Shown piece by piece: positions 27,798-36,446 of a stretch of DNA of 64,000 nt. The stretch is from the NCBI RefSeq assembly GCF_000297055.2, contig NC_022357.1:2572501-2636500 (forward strand), read 5' to 3'. Source of the stretch: Sulfuricella denitrificans skB26. Its GTDB lineage: Bacteria; Pseudomonadota; Gammaproteobacteria; Burkholderiales; Sulfuricellaceae. A program made the position numbers and the translations under genes. Below the pieces are notes generated by a model that saw nothing but the letters and a program-made list of their open reading frames with translations, had not been told where the DNA came from and made no database searches. Position 1 is the stretch's first letter; every line of letters starts with the position of its first letter.

Positions 27798-30086
27798 TTA
27801 AAAGGTTGCCGATACGCCGGCATACCAGGTGCGCGGCCGGCCTACCACGATGGAAAGGTCGTTGGCGTTGTATATGTTGTCGTATGCCCCGGTAATGTAA
27901 TTGGCCTGGTCGTTGGTGCCGCGTGCAGTGACCCAGTACTTACGGTCAAACAGGTTGTCTACTCGTGCGAACAAGGACCACTTGGCACTCAGGAACCCTT
28001 TTTCCCTGATATCGTAGTTGGCCAGCAAGTTGAACAGCGTGCGGCCAGGCAGTTTTTCCTGGTTGATCTCATCCGCCCAGGCCCAGGACTTGGTATCCAT
28101 TTCCAGGCCGAGGTGGAACTGGCTGGAGGGTTGCCAGTGACCAGTCAGATTGACCTGATTAGAAGGCACCCGCGGCACCGTCTTGCCGGTATTATTGAAG
28201 TGCACCATGGTAGGATTGGTTGCATAAATACTGCCGAGCACCTGGTAGAAGTTATCGTATTTGGTGAAGTAGGCATCGATGTAGCTGTACGCCAGATCGA
28301 AGGCATATTCACGCTTCCGGTCGCTCTTCAGAGCCAGCTCGAAGCCACGGTTGCGTACACCGCCGATGTTATCGTACATCTCCTGAATCGTTGGGCTCGA
28401 TCCGGCATACTGGCCGGTGGTGGCCATGATGTAGTCCTTGCGGTCGATCTGGAATATCGAAGCATCCGCATCCATTTCAATGCCGAACCATTCGGTCTTG
28501 GTACGCAGGCCAAACTCAAGGTTGAGCGATTCCTCAGGTCTCAGATTTTCGTTGTTTGCCGTTTTGCCGCTTGACGGGGAAATCGAGCCACGATAAAGCT
28601 GGTCGACGGTCGGCGTGCGGAAGCCGGTGGAAAGATTGCCATAGACGTCCATGTTGCTTTTAAGCGCATAATTCGCCCCAGCCCGCCAAGAACTGTTCTG
28701 AAACGATTTAGAACGGTTAATCGCGACATAGCCGTTGTCTTTACCCGGCTTGGCGGAATAATCCAGTCCCAGTTCATCGTAACGCCCGTTGAAAGTCAGT
28801 GTCCAGTCGGTGGCCGGCCTGAACTTGACCTCACCATAAGCACCGTTGACCGACTCGTCGGTACTGTCATCCGTCATGATGGTGCCAGCCGTCACTGAAG
28901 CGCCTGGCGCGCAGGCCGCACCCTGCTTGCGGCTGCAATAATCCACCCCGGCCTTGTTCAACTGCTGATATTCATTGCGGCGCAAATCCAGCCCGGCCAG
29001 CCAGCCGACATTGCCGGTCGAGGAACGCCACTCGCCCTTGGCGCCGCGTTGTACCTGTTGCCAGTTGTTGAGAGTAGTGTAGGCATCGTAGTAACCTGGG
29101 TCACTAGGCAACACGCTGGTTCCGTTGGTATAGAGCGACTGGGGTGCCGACAGGAAATTCGTGCGGTCTCGGTATTCGTAGCCCATCAGGAGAATATTGC
29201 TCCTGGGATCGTAATTATTGGAATAGGTCAGATTGAGCTTCTGCAGATCGACAGCATACTTGCGGGTATAGTCACGCCCGAGCACACCTTGTGGGTCCAA
29301 TTCGGCCTGAGTCACCCCTTTTACCGAACCGTGCTTATCCTTGCTACGGTCTGATTTTTCGAAGCCGAAAGTCAGATCACTGGTATCGGATAGATAAAGA
29401 TTGAAATTGCCATTGAGATAATCCGTCTTGTATGACGACTGGAAATAATAGTCATCGCCGTAGCGGTGCGAGGCCTGGATGTGACCGTTGCCTTTCTCAC
29501 CAGAGAATCCCACTCGCGCCATCTGTTTCTCGTAACCCCACGAACCGGCTTCCATGCTTACAGTTGCACCGGCATACTTGGCGCCACGCTTGGTGGTAAT
29601 GATCACCGCGCCGGAAAGCGCGTCTTCGCCGAACAGGTAGGAGGCACCCCCCTTGATTACCTTGATCGATTCAATGTTGTCGAGGTCAATATTGACCTTG
29701 CCGGTGCGTTCGAACACCGGCACACCATCGATCACGATCGCCACACCCGGCTTCTCGCCCATATAGCGCTGGTTTTCAATGCCTCGTAGCTTGATCTTGA
29801 TCTCGTCGCCACTGGACAAGTCAGCCGTCACCCCAGGGATGGAGCGCAACACCTGGATGACGTTCTCGATGTGAGCATCATCTACCTCCTTACCGCTGAT
29901 CACGCTGATACTCGACGGCTCGTCGCGCTTGAATTCAAATCGGTCGTCGATAGTAGTGGAAGTCACCACCACCTCCTTCATGGTTTGAGCGGTATCCTGG
30001 CCAACTTCGGCGCTCCAGGCACTACCCGTCATACCGGCGCAAATTCCCACGATTAACCACTGCAATAAATAATTCCTTTGTTTCAT
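27798..30086 (-). CDS. TonB-dependent receptor 2
   Basis: Outer-membrane receptor of 762 residues. Signal peptide to about residue 26 (WSA-EVG), TonB box MKEVVVTST near 37, plug with IPGVTADLSSGDEIKIKLRG and a 22-strand barrel ending YAGVSATF. No CxxxM/HxM pair like receptor 1 was seen, so the ligand is unknown; it may take a chelated form. The ATG at 30084-30086 has GGGGAG nine nt upstream. First gene of a seven-gene unit with DUF4198, polyferredoxin, SafE, tonB, exbB and exbD, under a sigma-54 promoter. Confidence 0.93.
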   Translation of the reverse strand: MKQRNYLLQWLIVGICAGMTGSAWSAEVGQDTAQTMKEVVVTSTTIDDRFEFKRDEPSSISVISGKEVDDAHIENVIQVLRSIPGVTADLSSGDEIKIKLRGIENQRYMGEKPGVAIVIDGVPVFERTGKVNIDLDNIESIKVIKGGASYLFGEDALSGAVIITTKRGAKYAGATVSMEAGSWGYEKQMARVGFSGEKGNGHIQASHRYGDDYYFQSSYKTDYLNGNFNLYLSDTSDLTFGFEKSDRSKDKHGSVKGVTQAELDPQGVLGRDYTRKYAVDLQKLNLTYSNNYDPRSNILLMGYEYRDRTNFLSAPQSLYTNGTSVLPSDPGYYDAYTTLNNWQQVQRGAKGEWRSSTGNVGWLAGLDLRRNEYQQLNKAGVDYCSRKQGAACAPGASVTAGTIMTDDSTDESVNGAYGEVKFRPATDWTLTFNGRYDELGLDYSAKPGKDNGYVAINRSKSFQNSSWRAGANYALKSNMDVYGNLSTGFRTPTVDQLYRGSISPSSGKTANNENLRPEESLNLEFGLRTKTEWFGIEMDADASIFQIDRKDYIMATTGQYAGSSPTIQEMYDNIGGVRNRGFELALKSDRKREYAFDLAYSYIDAYFTKYDNFYQVLGSIYATNPTMVHFNNTGKTVPRVPSNQVNLTGHWQPSSQFHLGLEMDTKSWAWADEINQEKLPGRTLFNLLANYDIREKGFLSAKWSLFARVDNLFDRKYWVTARGTNDQANYITGAYDNIYNANDLSIVVGRPRTWYAGVSATF

Positions 30087-30175
30087 CTTCAACTACTCCC
30101 CTTTGACAATGTGTAAATTTGCGACACCCAGATATCGGGATGTTCTTATCTTCAATTTAGACAGGGGATTTACTC

Positions 30176-30192
30176 AGCAACCTTCATGCCAT
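30176..30192 (-). promoter_or_regulatory. Sigma-54 promoter of the receptor 2 operon
   Basis: Minus strand reads ATGGCATGAAGGTTGCT, one mismatch from TGGCACG-N4-TTGCW with correct GG-N10-GC spacing. Transcription would start near 30165, 80 nt before the receptor ATG. Confidence 0.82.
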
Positions 30193-30235
30193 CAACGCAT
30201 GCTTTGAAAAACAACAGGTTGATGCAGATCAATGC

Positions 30236-30252
30236 GGTGCCATTTGGCGCAG
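30236..30252. promoter_or_regulatory. Dyad upstream of receptor 2, copy of the 23276 site
   Basis: GGTGCCATTTGGCGCAG matches 13 of 17 bases of the dyad core at 23277-23293. It starts 60 bp upstream of the promoter element, against 58 bp at receptor 1, supporting a common activator site. Confidence 0.55.
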
Positions 30253-30301
30253 TTGCGTGAGTTGACACAACCGGCCAAATTGCCGGATGAAGTTGAAGTG
30301 C

Positions 30302-30326
30302 AAAAAAAAACGCCGGATATTCGGCG
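30302..30326 (-). terminator. Terminator after the tlpA-like gene
   Basis: Minus strand has CGCCG, loop AATATC, CGGCG, then a run of nine T. It lies 26 bp after the TlpA-like stop and ends the receptor 3 unit. Confidence 0.85.
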
Positions 30327-30351
30327 GTGAGGCGGGGAGAAATTAATGACG

Positions 30352-30837
30352 TTAGCGACGAGTGTAGTATTTCTTCAGCCATTGCTCTAACTGCAAGCCA
30401 TCGAGCTTGCCGCTGAAAGCCAAGGTCTTGTGGGAAGGATCGTAAAGATAAGTGCGTGGCAGTTCGCCATGCCATTTGGGGTCGATCTCGAAGCGCAGGC
30501 GTTCCGCAAAAGGGTCGGCAAAAACCCAGGCTTGCGCCCCTCCGAGCCCGGATTGCCGCAGCGTAGTACCGATTTCTTCGCCCTCTTCCGGCGTATCGGT
30601 AGCAACCAGTACCAGATCAAGATCGGGATGCTTTTTTACCAGGCTGGACAGCAAGGCGAGATCTTCCCGGCAATGGGTGCAGGTCAGCGACCACATACCC
30701 AGGATGAATGGCTTGCCCTGCCGGGCTGCGGTAATTTCCTTCATGCTACCGGCGACAAAGGGCTTGAGATCTTGTGCCGCCGCGGGAAGGGTCAGCATCG
30801 ACAGCACAGCCATTGCCAAACATAGGTGTCGCCGCAT
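30352..30837 (-). CDS. TlpA-like periplasmic thioredoxin-fold protein
   Basis: Probable thiol oxidoreductase of 161 residues. Signal peptide MRRHLCLAMAVLSMLTLPAA, then a thioredoxin fold with the redox motif CTHC in MWSLTCTHCRED and the cis-proline region LPRTYLYDP. The ATG at 30835-30837 has GGAG upstream and overlaps the previous stop by one base. As in Sco/TlpA copper chaperone systems it could keep cysteines of the neighbouring CECC protein reduced. Target unproven. Confidence 0.88.
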   Translation of the reverse strand: MRRHLCLAMAVLSMLTLPAAAQDLKPFVAGSMKEITAARQGKPFILGMWSLTCTHCREDLALLSSLVKKHPDLDLVLVATDTPEEGEEIGTTLRQSGLGGAQAWVFADPFAERLRFEIDPKWHGELPRTYLYDPSHKTLAFSGKLDGLQLEQWLKKYYTRR

Positions 30838-32066
30838 CACAGCTCCATCCCGATCAGTCGGAAGCCTTCCTTGGCGGTGTTCCACGACAAATAGGGCTGA
30901 GTGCCGTCGGCTATCAGCAGGGGGTGATCCGAAGCGCCGGCGGTCGCGGCAATCTGGCGCGGCAACGACCACGACTTGCCGCCATCGCTGGAGGACATTC
31001 CTCTGATGACCGAGTTCTGTCCATCGAATTCTTTCCAGACTACATGCACCGACTTGCCGAAGCTCAGCACATATGGATGGCCGGCCTGCGCATCGTAATT
31101 GCCGAAATTCAGCGGCACGGAAAAAGTCTTGCCCTGGTCAGTGGAGTAGGCATAAAACAGCCCATGCCTCTCAGGCGCATTGTCGAACCAGGCGAAATGA
31201 TAGACACCATCGGATGCGATAGACAGCGCGCCACCGTGATGCGGGCAAGCATCCACTTCCCAGCGGTCGTGGCTGACGCGGATCGGCGAAGACTTGCCAT
31301 CCAGCCGCAGCATGGCATGGTCGCGCTCGTTCTTGCCGTACACATGGCGCCAGAAAACCACCGGCGTACCATCGGCATCCAGCGCCATTGCTACGCGGCA
31401 GCACTCGCAGGAATGGTCGGCGGCCTTGGCATTGGTATGAAAGTTTGCGCCGCCATCGTCGGACACCGCGTAATAAACGCCTACCCCGGTATATTTCTCG
31501 CCTTTCCTGATGGCAGCGCTCAAATCGCGTTTATCCAGCCAGGCGAGAAAAACCTGCCCCCGGTCGTTCACTTCCAGCGCCTCGAACCGATGGCTGATTA
31601 TTTCCCGGTTGTCGTTGACGGTGAGCGGCGCGTAGAACGTCTTGCCGCCATCCAGCGAACGGCTGAAGCGGATATCGCCGGTCATCGGCTTTTCCAGCGC
31701 CTGAGTATAGGAAATGTAGATGACCCCTTTTCTGACGAGTATCTTGGGGCGATTTTCGCCATCCGCGGCGATGTTCTCCGCCTCGGCATTGACCTTGACT
31801 GGCTGGCCCCACGATTTTCCGCTATCGCCGGAAAAATCCACCGAAACATACCCGTCCCGCACCGATGCCCGCCACAGCCCCCCCTTCTCGTCGAACGCGA
31901 CGGAAACCGCGAGCGACGGCTTGGCCAGCATCGCTTTCCACATTTTTTCCCTGTCCTGAAGAGAAGATGGCGCACCATGCTCTGCGTGGGCGGTCTGGTC
32001 TGCGGCCTGAACCCACCCCGCCAGGTTCATCACGGCAACCAGCAGGCCAAATGCGATTTTGTTCAT
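30837..32066 (-). CDS. Asp-box (BNR/sialidase-like) propeller with CECC motif
   Basis: Secreted beta-propeller of about 409 residues. Signal peptide MNKIAFGLLVAVMNLAGWVQA, then at least five Asp-boxes (SGDSGKSW, SLDGGKTF, SDDGGANF, STDQGKTF, SSDGGKSW). A cysteine cluster SCECCRVAM lies near residue 195 and CPHHGG near 253, which look like a metal site. The catalytic arginine triad of true sialidases was not recognised. It lies in one unit with receptor 3 and the TlpA-like protein, so a copper-binding or maturation role is more likely than glycan cleavage. An ATG three codons upstream is an alternative start. Confidence 0.82.
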   Translation of the reverse strand: MNKIAFGLLVAVMNLAGWVQAADQTAHAEHGAPSSLQDREKMWKAMLAKPSLAVSVAFDEKGGLWRASVRDGYVSVDFSGDSGKSWGQPVKVNAEAENIAADGENRPKILVRKGVIYISYTQALEKPMTGDIRFSRSLDGGKTFYAPLTVNDNREIISHRFEALEVNDRGQVFLAWLDKRDLSAAIRKGEKYTGVGVYYAVSDDGGANFHTNAKAADHSCECCRVAMALDADGTPVVFWRHVYGKNERDHAMLRLDGKSSPIRVSHDRWEVDACPHHGGALSIASDGVYHFAWFDNAPERHGLFYAYSTDQGKTFSVPLNFGNYDAQAGHPYVLSFGKSVHVVWKEFDGQNSVIRGMSSSDGGKSWSLPRQIAATAGASDHPLLIADGTQPYLSWNTAKEGFRLIGMEL

Positions 32067-32079
32067 TCCCGCCATCCCA

Positions 32080-34383
32080 TCAGTAATCAAATTTCAAATT
32101 TGCAAACACGGTGCGCTGCGGATAGGGGTGGGCGACATAGGCCTTGTAGTTGCCGATGTTGTCTACGCCAAGAGATGTGCTCCACTGTTTCGCGACCTTG
32201 TAAACAACTTTGGCATCAGCCACCAAAAACGAGCTGGCCCCTCCATAGGTGCTGGGATTGATGTCGCTGTTATCCAGGAGGTTGTACTGACGGCCGCTGT
32301 AACGGGCCGCCAAACTGTAGGAGAGTCGATCGGACGCATGGTAGATACCGGCCAGCGTTGCCCGCCAGTCCGGGATGCGCGGCTGAACCATGCCGACGTA
32401 GGCCGGGTGCTGGGTGTCCTGCAGAATCTTCGAATTGGTATAAGTGACGCTGCCGGAAAGATCAAAGCCGCGTATCCACAAATCGCTAAGCTGCAGTGCG
32501 GTTTCGATGCCGTAGGTGCGAATCTTGTCGACATTCTGGATGCTTGTGATGTTAGGCGACACTGTCGTATCGGTTTGTGAAACGAGCGCATCCTGCTTGT
32601 CTTCCTGGAACAGCGAAACACGCCACAGTCCATTTTGCAGCGCCCTCTCTGCCGTGAGTTCCCCGGAGACGACCTGCTCCGGTTTCAGGTTTGGATCGTT
32701 CGTCTTTATACCTCCGGGCCCGGTGAAAGTCTGGAACATCTCGCTGACGGTCGGGAAGCGAACCGCCTTGCCAAGTGATCCCCGCAAAGCCCAGTTTGTC
32801 GATGCCTGGAAGGAGAGTGAAACCTTGGGCGAAAAGGCCGTGTCTGTCCGGTCAGCATAGTTCAGTTGCTTGTAGGGGTTGGGGTTGGCAGAATTGTAGT
32901 TACTCCCGTCAAATGCCTTCCAGTATTCCTGGCGACCGCCTACGACCAACTGCCAGTCGGGCGCAAAGCGCCAGGCATCCTGAAGGTACAGCCCCTGGGT
33001 CTCCGTCCTTCCCTTCGAATTCGAGCTCAAAGCCCCCGCGGCACCGGTAAGCCAATCCGTAGCGACAGTATAGGTATTGGAGTTTAATTCATAGCGATCA
33101 ATGTGATAACCAAAGCTTACCTGGTGCTTGCTCTTCAGGTCACCATCGGGGCGCCACTCGCCGCGCAGGTCGAGAGTCTGCCAGCCGGTGCCGTCCATCA
33201 AGGTAACTTGTCCGCCCTGGCGGATAGCCCCAGTGCCCAAATCCACCCCATTGTTTGCAGTGTAGTTTGCCGTGCGGGAAATATCCTTGTTGTAGTCGTA
33301 AGCGCTGACGGCCGCTTCCCAATCCCATTCGCCTCGTGTATTGGATTTTACCGAAAACCCCTGCATCCAGTGCTCGCTTTCAGCGTGGCCCGGACTCAAG
33401 CTGGCCGTCTTGTAATTAGTTCCGTCGATTTTGACGTTCCCGTTGTAAACCGTGTTCCCGAGTGCGTCCTTCAGGTAGCTGTCGACACTGGTATCCGAGT
33501 TGTTCTGCCAGACCCCCAAAGTGTAAGTGGCACGCACAGTCGGAGAGAAATCATAAGCCAGCTTGAACTTGCCGTTGTCCTGCACGGTATGGTCGATGCT
33601 GTAACCACCAGTAATCACCCGCACCGCACCCGTCGGATCGGTGTCTCTATACGCGCCGGTGACGGTCATAGTGCCGCCCCCCCCTGCGGTGGCGGTACCG
33701 AAACTCATCGGGTGTCCATGCGTATCGATATGATCCCCGCTAATCCAGATAGACCAGTCACCAATTTTATTGCCAATGGATGCGCTGGCATGCGCGCCAT
33801 CATAATTTTCGTTTGTACCGTAGAGGTTGAAACTTTCCCGGAAAACCTGCAGATTCGCGTGGGCTTCGAATCTCTCCGGCATCCGGGTCGTCATCTGAAC
33901 CACGCCGCCCATCGAGTTGCCGGGATAAAGAACAGAGAACGGGCCGTAGATGATATCGACCCGTTCGATTTCCTCCGGCGATACCATGCCCCAGCGCGGC
34001 GGGTAGCTGTAGCTGTTACCAAGAAAATTCGAGAGCAGCAGGTTGTCCGCATAGACGATGGATTGCGCGCTGGAAATGGTGCCGGTCGTCCGCGTCGAAA
34101 CGATGCCGTTGCGGTCGCCGATGTAGCGCTCGCGAACAACGATGCTCGGCAGGTATTTGATCACCTCGGCAGAGGTCACCGCATTGATACTTTCTGCGAT
34201 CTGTTTTGCCGTCACACCCTCGGTCGTTGCCGGCAAATTGGCCGGAACAGCCGGTTTATCGCCCTTGATGACCATCTCTTGCAATTGCGTATCGGATTTC
34301 TGATCCACATCGACACACCACCCCGAACCCGCCATGCTGGCACACACCCCAACCACCAACCCCCGCAACGCCTTGTCGTTCAT
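32080..34383 (-). CDS. TonB-dependent receptor 3
   Basis: Outer-membrane receptor of 767 residues. Signal peptide in MNDKALRGLVVGVCASMAGS, TonB-box-like LQEMVIKGD, plug with IKYLPSIVVRERYIGDRNGI and VYADNLLLSNFLGNSYSYPP, barrel ending TVFANLKFDY (tyrosine rather than phenylalanine last). The ATG at 34381-34383 has GGAG upstream; codons further 5' are unconserved. First gene of a unit with the Asp-box propeller and the TlpA-like protein. Ligand unknown. Confidence 0.92.
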   Translation of the reverse strand: MNDKALRGLVVGVCASMAGSGWCVDVDQKSDTQLQEMVIKGDKPAVPANLPATTEGVTAKQIAESINAVTSAEVIKYLPSIVVRERYIGDRNGIVSTRTTGTISSAQSIVYADNLLLSNFLGNSYSYPPRWGMVSPEEIERVDIIYGPFSVLYPGNSMGGVVQMTTRMPERFEAHANLQVFRESFNLYGTNENYDGAHASASIGNKIGDWSIWISGDHIDTHGHPMSFGTATAGGGGTMTVTGAYRDTDPTGAVRVITGGYSIDHTVQDNGKFKLAYDFSPTVRATYTLGVWQNNSDTSVDSYLKDALGNTVYNGNVKIDGTNYKTASLSPGHAESEHWMQGFSVKSNTRGEWDWEAAVSAYDYNKDISRTANYTANNGVDLGTGAIRQGGQVTLMDGTGWQTLDLRGEWRPDGDLKSKHQVSFGYHIDRYELNSNTYTVATDWLTGAAGALSSNSKGRTETQGLYLQDAWRFAPDWQLVVGGRQEYWKAFDGSNYNSANPNPYKQLNYADRTDTAFSPKVSLSFQASTNWALRGSLGKAVRFPTVSEMFQTFTGPGGIKTNDPNLKPEQVVSGELTAERALQNGLWRVSLFQEDKQDALVSQTDTTVSPNITSIQNVDKIRTYGIETALQLSDLWIRGFDLSGSVTYTNSKILQDTQHPAYVGMVQPRIPDWRATLAGIYHASDRLSYSLAARYSGRQYNLLDNSDINPSTYGGASSFLVADAKVVYKVAKQWSTSLGVDNIGNYKAYVAHPYPQRTVFANLKFDY

Positions 34384-34469
34384 TTTCAGCTTCGCTCCCT
34401 CGTTTTTAATTTTGTCAAAAATCGTTTTCAGGCGACAAAAGGCCGCCTTAACATCAAAGGTTGATCTAT

Positions 34470-34486
34470 GACAATTTTCATGCCAA
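34470..34486 (-). promoter_or_regulatory. Probable sigma-54 promoter of receptor 3
   Basis: Minus strand reads TTGGCATGAAAATTGTC: good -24 element, correct spacing, but GT instead of GC at -12. It is about 87 bp upstream of the receptor ATG. A half-match of the shared dyad (TCGCACAG) lies at 34505-34512. Confidence 0.6.
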
Positions 34487-34593
34487 TGATAAGTCATTGT
34501 TATCTCGCACAGCACGCAACCAAGTCGAGATCGAGACATTTCTTTTACAGCTTAGGCAAGTGCGACCAGATCTTCCCGACAGCGCGTACAAGC

Positions 34594-35592
34594 TTAGAAC
34601 CGGTGGCCGACCCCCACCGCCAGAGACCACGGTGCAGTCAGCTGCCCGGATGCCGGATCAGCCGGGTCGGTATTTGCGTACTGTTTCAGGGCCGCTTGCA
34701 CGAATCCATATAATTGAGTTTGCGGAGTTATCGCATAGCTGAGGCCAGGACTTAAGTTCCACGAGTAGCCGCCCGATGCCACGTTGGAGTAGCCTCCCGA
34801 GTCTCGCTCCCGATGTTGCGCATTCAGCTGGAGCAAGGCGTTAAGTGCAGGCGTTATCGCATAGTGAGCTCCAAGATCGAAACTTAGCTCTCTCCCCGGT
34901 CGATAATTATCACGGGAGGCAATTGCAGTCTGTACCTGACCACTGGCAAACCAGCCCCAATTGGTGCCCGGCAGATTACGGAAATGGTAGGCGCCAAGAA
35001 TGGCATCAGTACTGCCGGTTCCTGGCTGGCTGGAACGCTCCAGCGCATAAGGAACAGTCGGATTGTTAGCCGGATCGGACGGTGTCATGGTTTTGTTGAT
35101 AGCGCCAGTGGGCAATTTAAGACCGAACCGTATCCCGCTCCCCGAATTCAGGTTTCCCAGATCAAATTTGTATTTTCCGATTACCCGAATATCGCCCAAC
35201 TCGGTAAATTTTGCTTGTTGTTCGAATGGGGTGGTGACGGATGAATCGAAGGTATGGGTGTGGTCACGCTTGACCAGCGGGACGCCAAGCGCGATATTCC
35301 AGCGCGAATTGATCGTGTAGTCTGCATCGAGGTTGAGCACCTGATTAACGGTGCGCTTGTCTTCGATTTCCGCATCACTACCACTCGGCGTATCTGGCGT
35401 GATTTTTGACGACCTGGCACGCCACTGATCAGCCTTTGCATACGAATAGCGCATGTCGACACGCAACCCCTCGTAACTGGAAAGACCTTGTGTATCCCAG
35501 CTAGTGTTCACAGAACAGAAGGCCGACCCGCAAGAGGCATTTGCATTCGCTGCGATCATTGCGATGACGGCTGAGAGTAGATAGCGTTTCAT
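34594..35592 (-). CDS. Outer-membrane channel-like protein
   Basis: The 332-residue protein has a signal peptide (MKRYLLSAVIAMIAANANA) and a mature start SCGSAFCSVNTSWDTQG with two cysteines, then amphipathic beta strands ending VGVGHRF with terminal phenylalanine, typical of transporter barrels of the phenol-degradation (MetA-pathway) type. The start is the ATG at 35590-35592 where the signal peptide begins. It lies between receptor 3 and DUF2946 on the same strand. A -24-like TTGGCATG is at about 35773-35780, without a good -12. Ligand unknown; copper-cluster membership is inferred. Confidence 0.8.
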   Translation of the reverse strand: MKRYLLSAVIAMIAANANASCGSAFCSVNTSWDTQGLSSYEGLRVDMRYSYAKADQWRARSSKITPDTPSGSDAEIEDKRTVNQVLNLDADYTINSRWNIALGVPLVKRDHTHTFDSSVTTPFEQQAKFTELGDIRVIGKYKFDLGNLNSGSGIRFGLKLPTGAINKTMTPSDPANNPTVPYALERSSQPGTGSTDAILGAYHFRNLPGTNWGWFASGQVQTAIASRDNYRPGRELSFDLGAHYAITPALNALLQLNAQHRERDSGGYSNVASGGYSWNLSPGLSYAITPQTQLYGFVQAALKQYANTDPADPASGQLTAPWSLAVGVGHRF

Positions 35593-35829
35593 AGATACCC
35601 CATTTTTATACTTATTCATTTTCGACTTCGCTCTGAAAAATATTCTGTCCAGACGCCACAACTGCGGCATATGCTTGGGCCAGCCGATAAGACGGCTGAC
35701 CGCTGGATAGTAGACATAGCTGCTTGAGTTTATTCTCGAAACCGGCGTGAATATTGTACTTCAAAGAACCGACATGCCAAGTCGCACGACGACACGGCTG
35801 GCTGGCACAGAAGTGCTATAAGGTGAGGA

Positions 35830-36219
35830 TCAGGAACGAACGGGGGGCTCTTGTTTTAGCGAGGCAATCCAAAGGGATTGTGGGTCATGGACAGGTGCCC
35901 ATGCTGCCATAACTGATGGCAAGAAAACCGAAATAAAAATGGGTGGCGGGCTATCTGCTGTCTGAAAAACAACAGTGGCATGATCAGGAGACAGGCAGAA
36001 CGGACAATGTTTAGCTGTTGGGACGGAAGAAGGGGAATGCCGCGTATCTCCGCTAGTTGTGGATATGGCGATTTTTTTGAGGCCGAACGAGGAGCACATT
36101 TCCACCACGACCACCCCTTTTCCAGCCGCTATGGCATAGGTCACCGTGGCGGCTAGGGCATTGAACACCATGGCGAACAGCGCAAGAATGACAAAGCGAC
36201 GAAGGGTTTGAAAACGCAT
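35830..36219 (-). CDS. DUF2946 family protein
   Basis: The 129-residue protein has an N-terminal membrane or signal segment (RRFVILALFAMVFNALAATV) and the family motif KHCPFCLSPDH with two cysteines and histidines. DUF2946 proteins are frequent companions of copper and TonB receptor genes, but their role is not known. It is divergent from the sigma-54 activator gene with 227 bp between starts, and upstream of the channel-like gene on the same strand. Confidence 0.83.
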   Translation of the reverse strand: MRFQTLRRFVILALFAMVFNALAATVTYAIAAGKGVVVVEMCSSFGLKKIAISTTSGDTRHSPSSVPTAKHCPFCLSPDHATVVFQTADSPPPIFISVFLPSVMAAWAPVHDPQSLWIASLKQEPPVRS

Positions 36220-36446
36220 AGCTTTGCATTATGCGTATATTTCATACTGATTTCAAATTGCAGTGATCCGCAAAAATAATGATGGATTAAATCCTAAAGG
36301 GCAGATCTGTCTCACCAACCTTTGTTGATGGTTAAAGCTACTGGCTGGCAGAATATTTAGGGTAGCGGGACTTCCGACTCTCTAAAATCAATTGACTCAC
36401 AAATCGGATATTGACGTATGAAATCAGTATTCTTATACTATGCCTC

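Noticed and set aside
27033-28574. 513-codon frame opposite the DUF4198 gene and receptor 2
   Set aside because: It crosses two genes on the other strand and has arginine/histidine-rich shadow composition.
33103-34464. 453-codon frame on the plus strand opposite receptor 3
   Set aside because: It mirrors the receptor reading frame, has no ribosome site or recognisable domain, and the minus strand has a clear TonB receptor.
35797-35822. TGGCACAGAAGTGCTA as a sigma-54 promoter
   Set aside because: Spacing between GG and GC is nine, not ten, and it points away from any near start.
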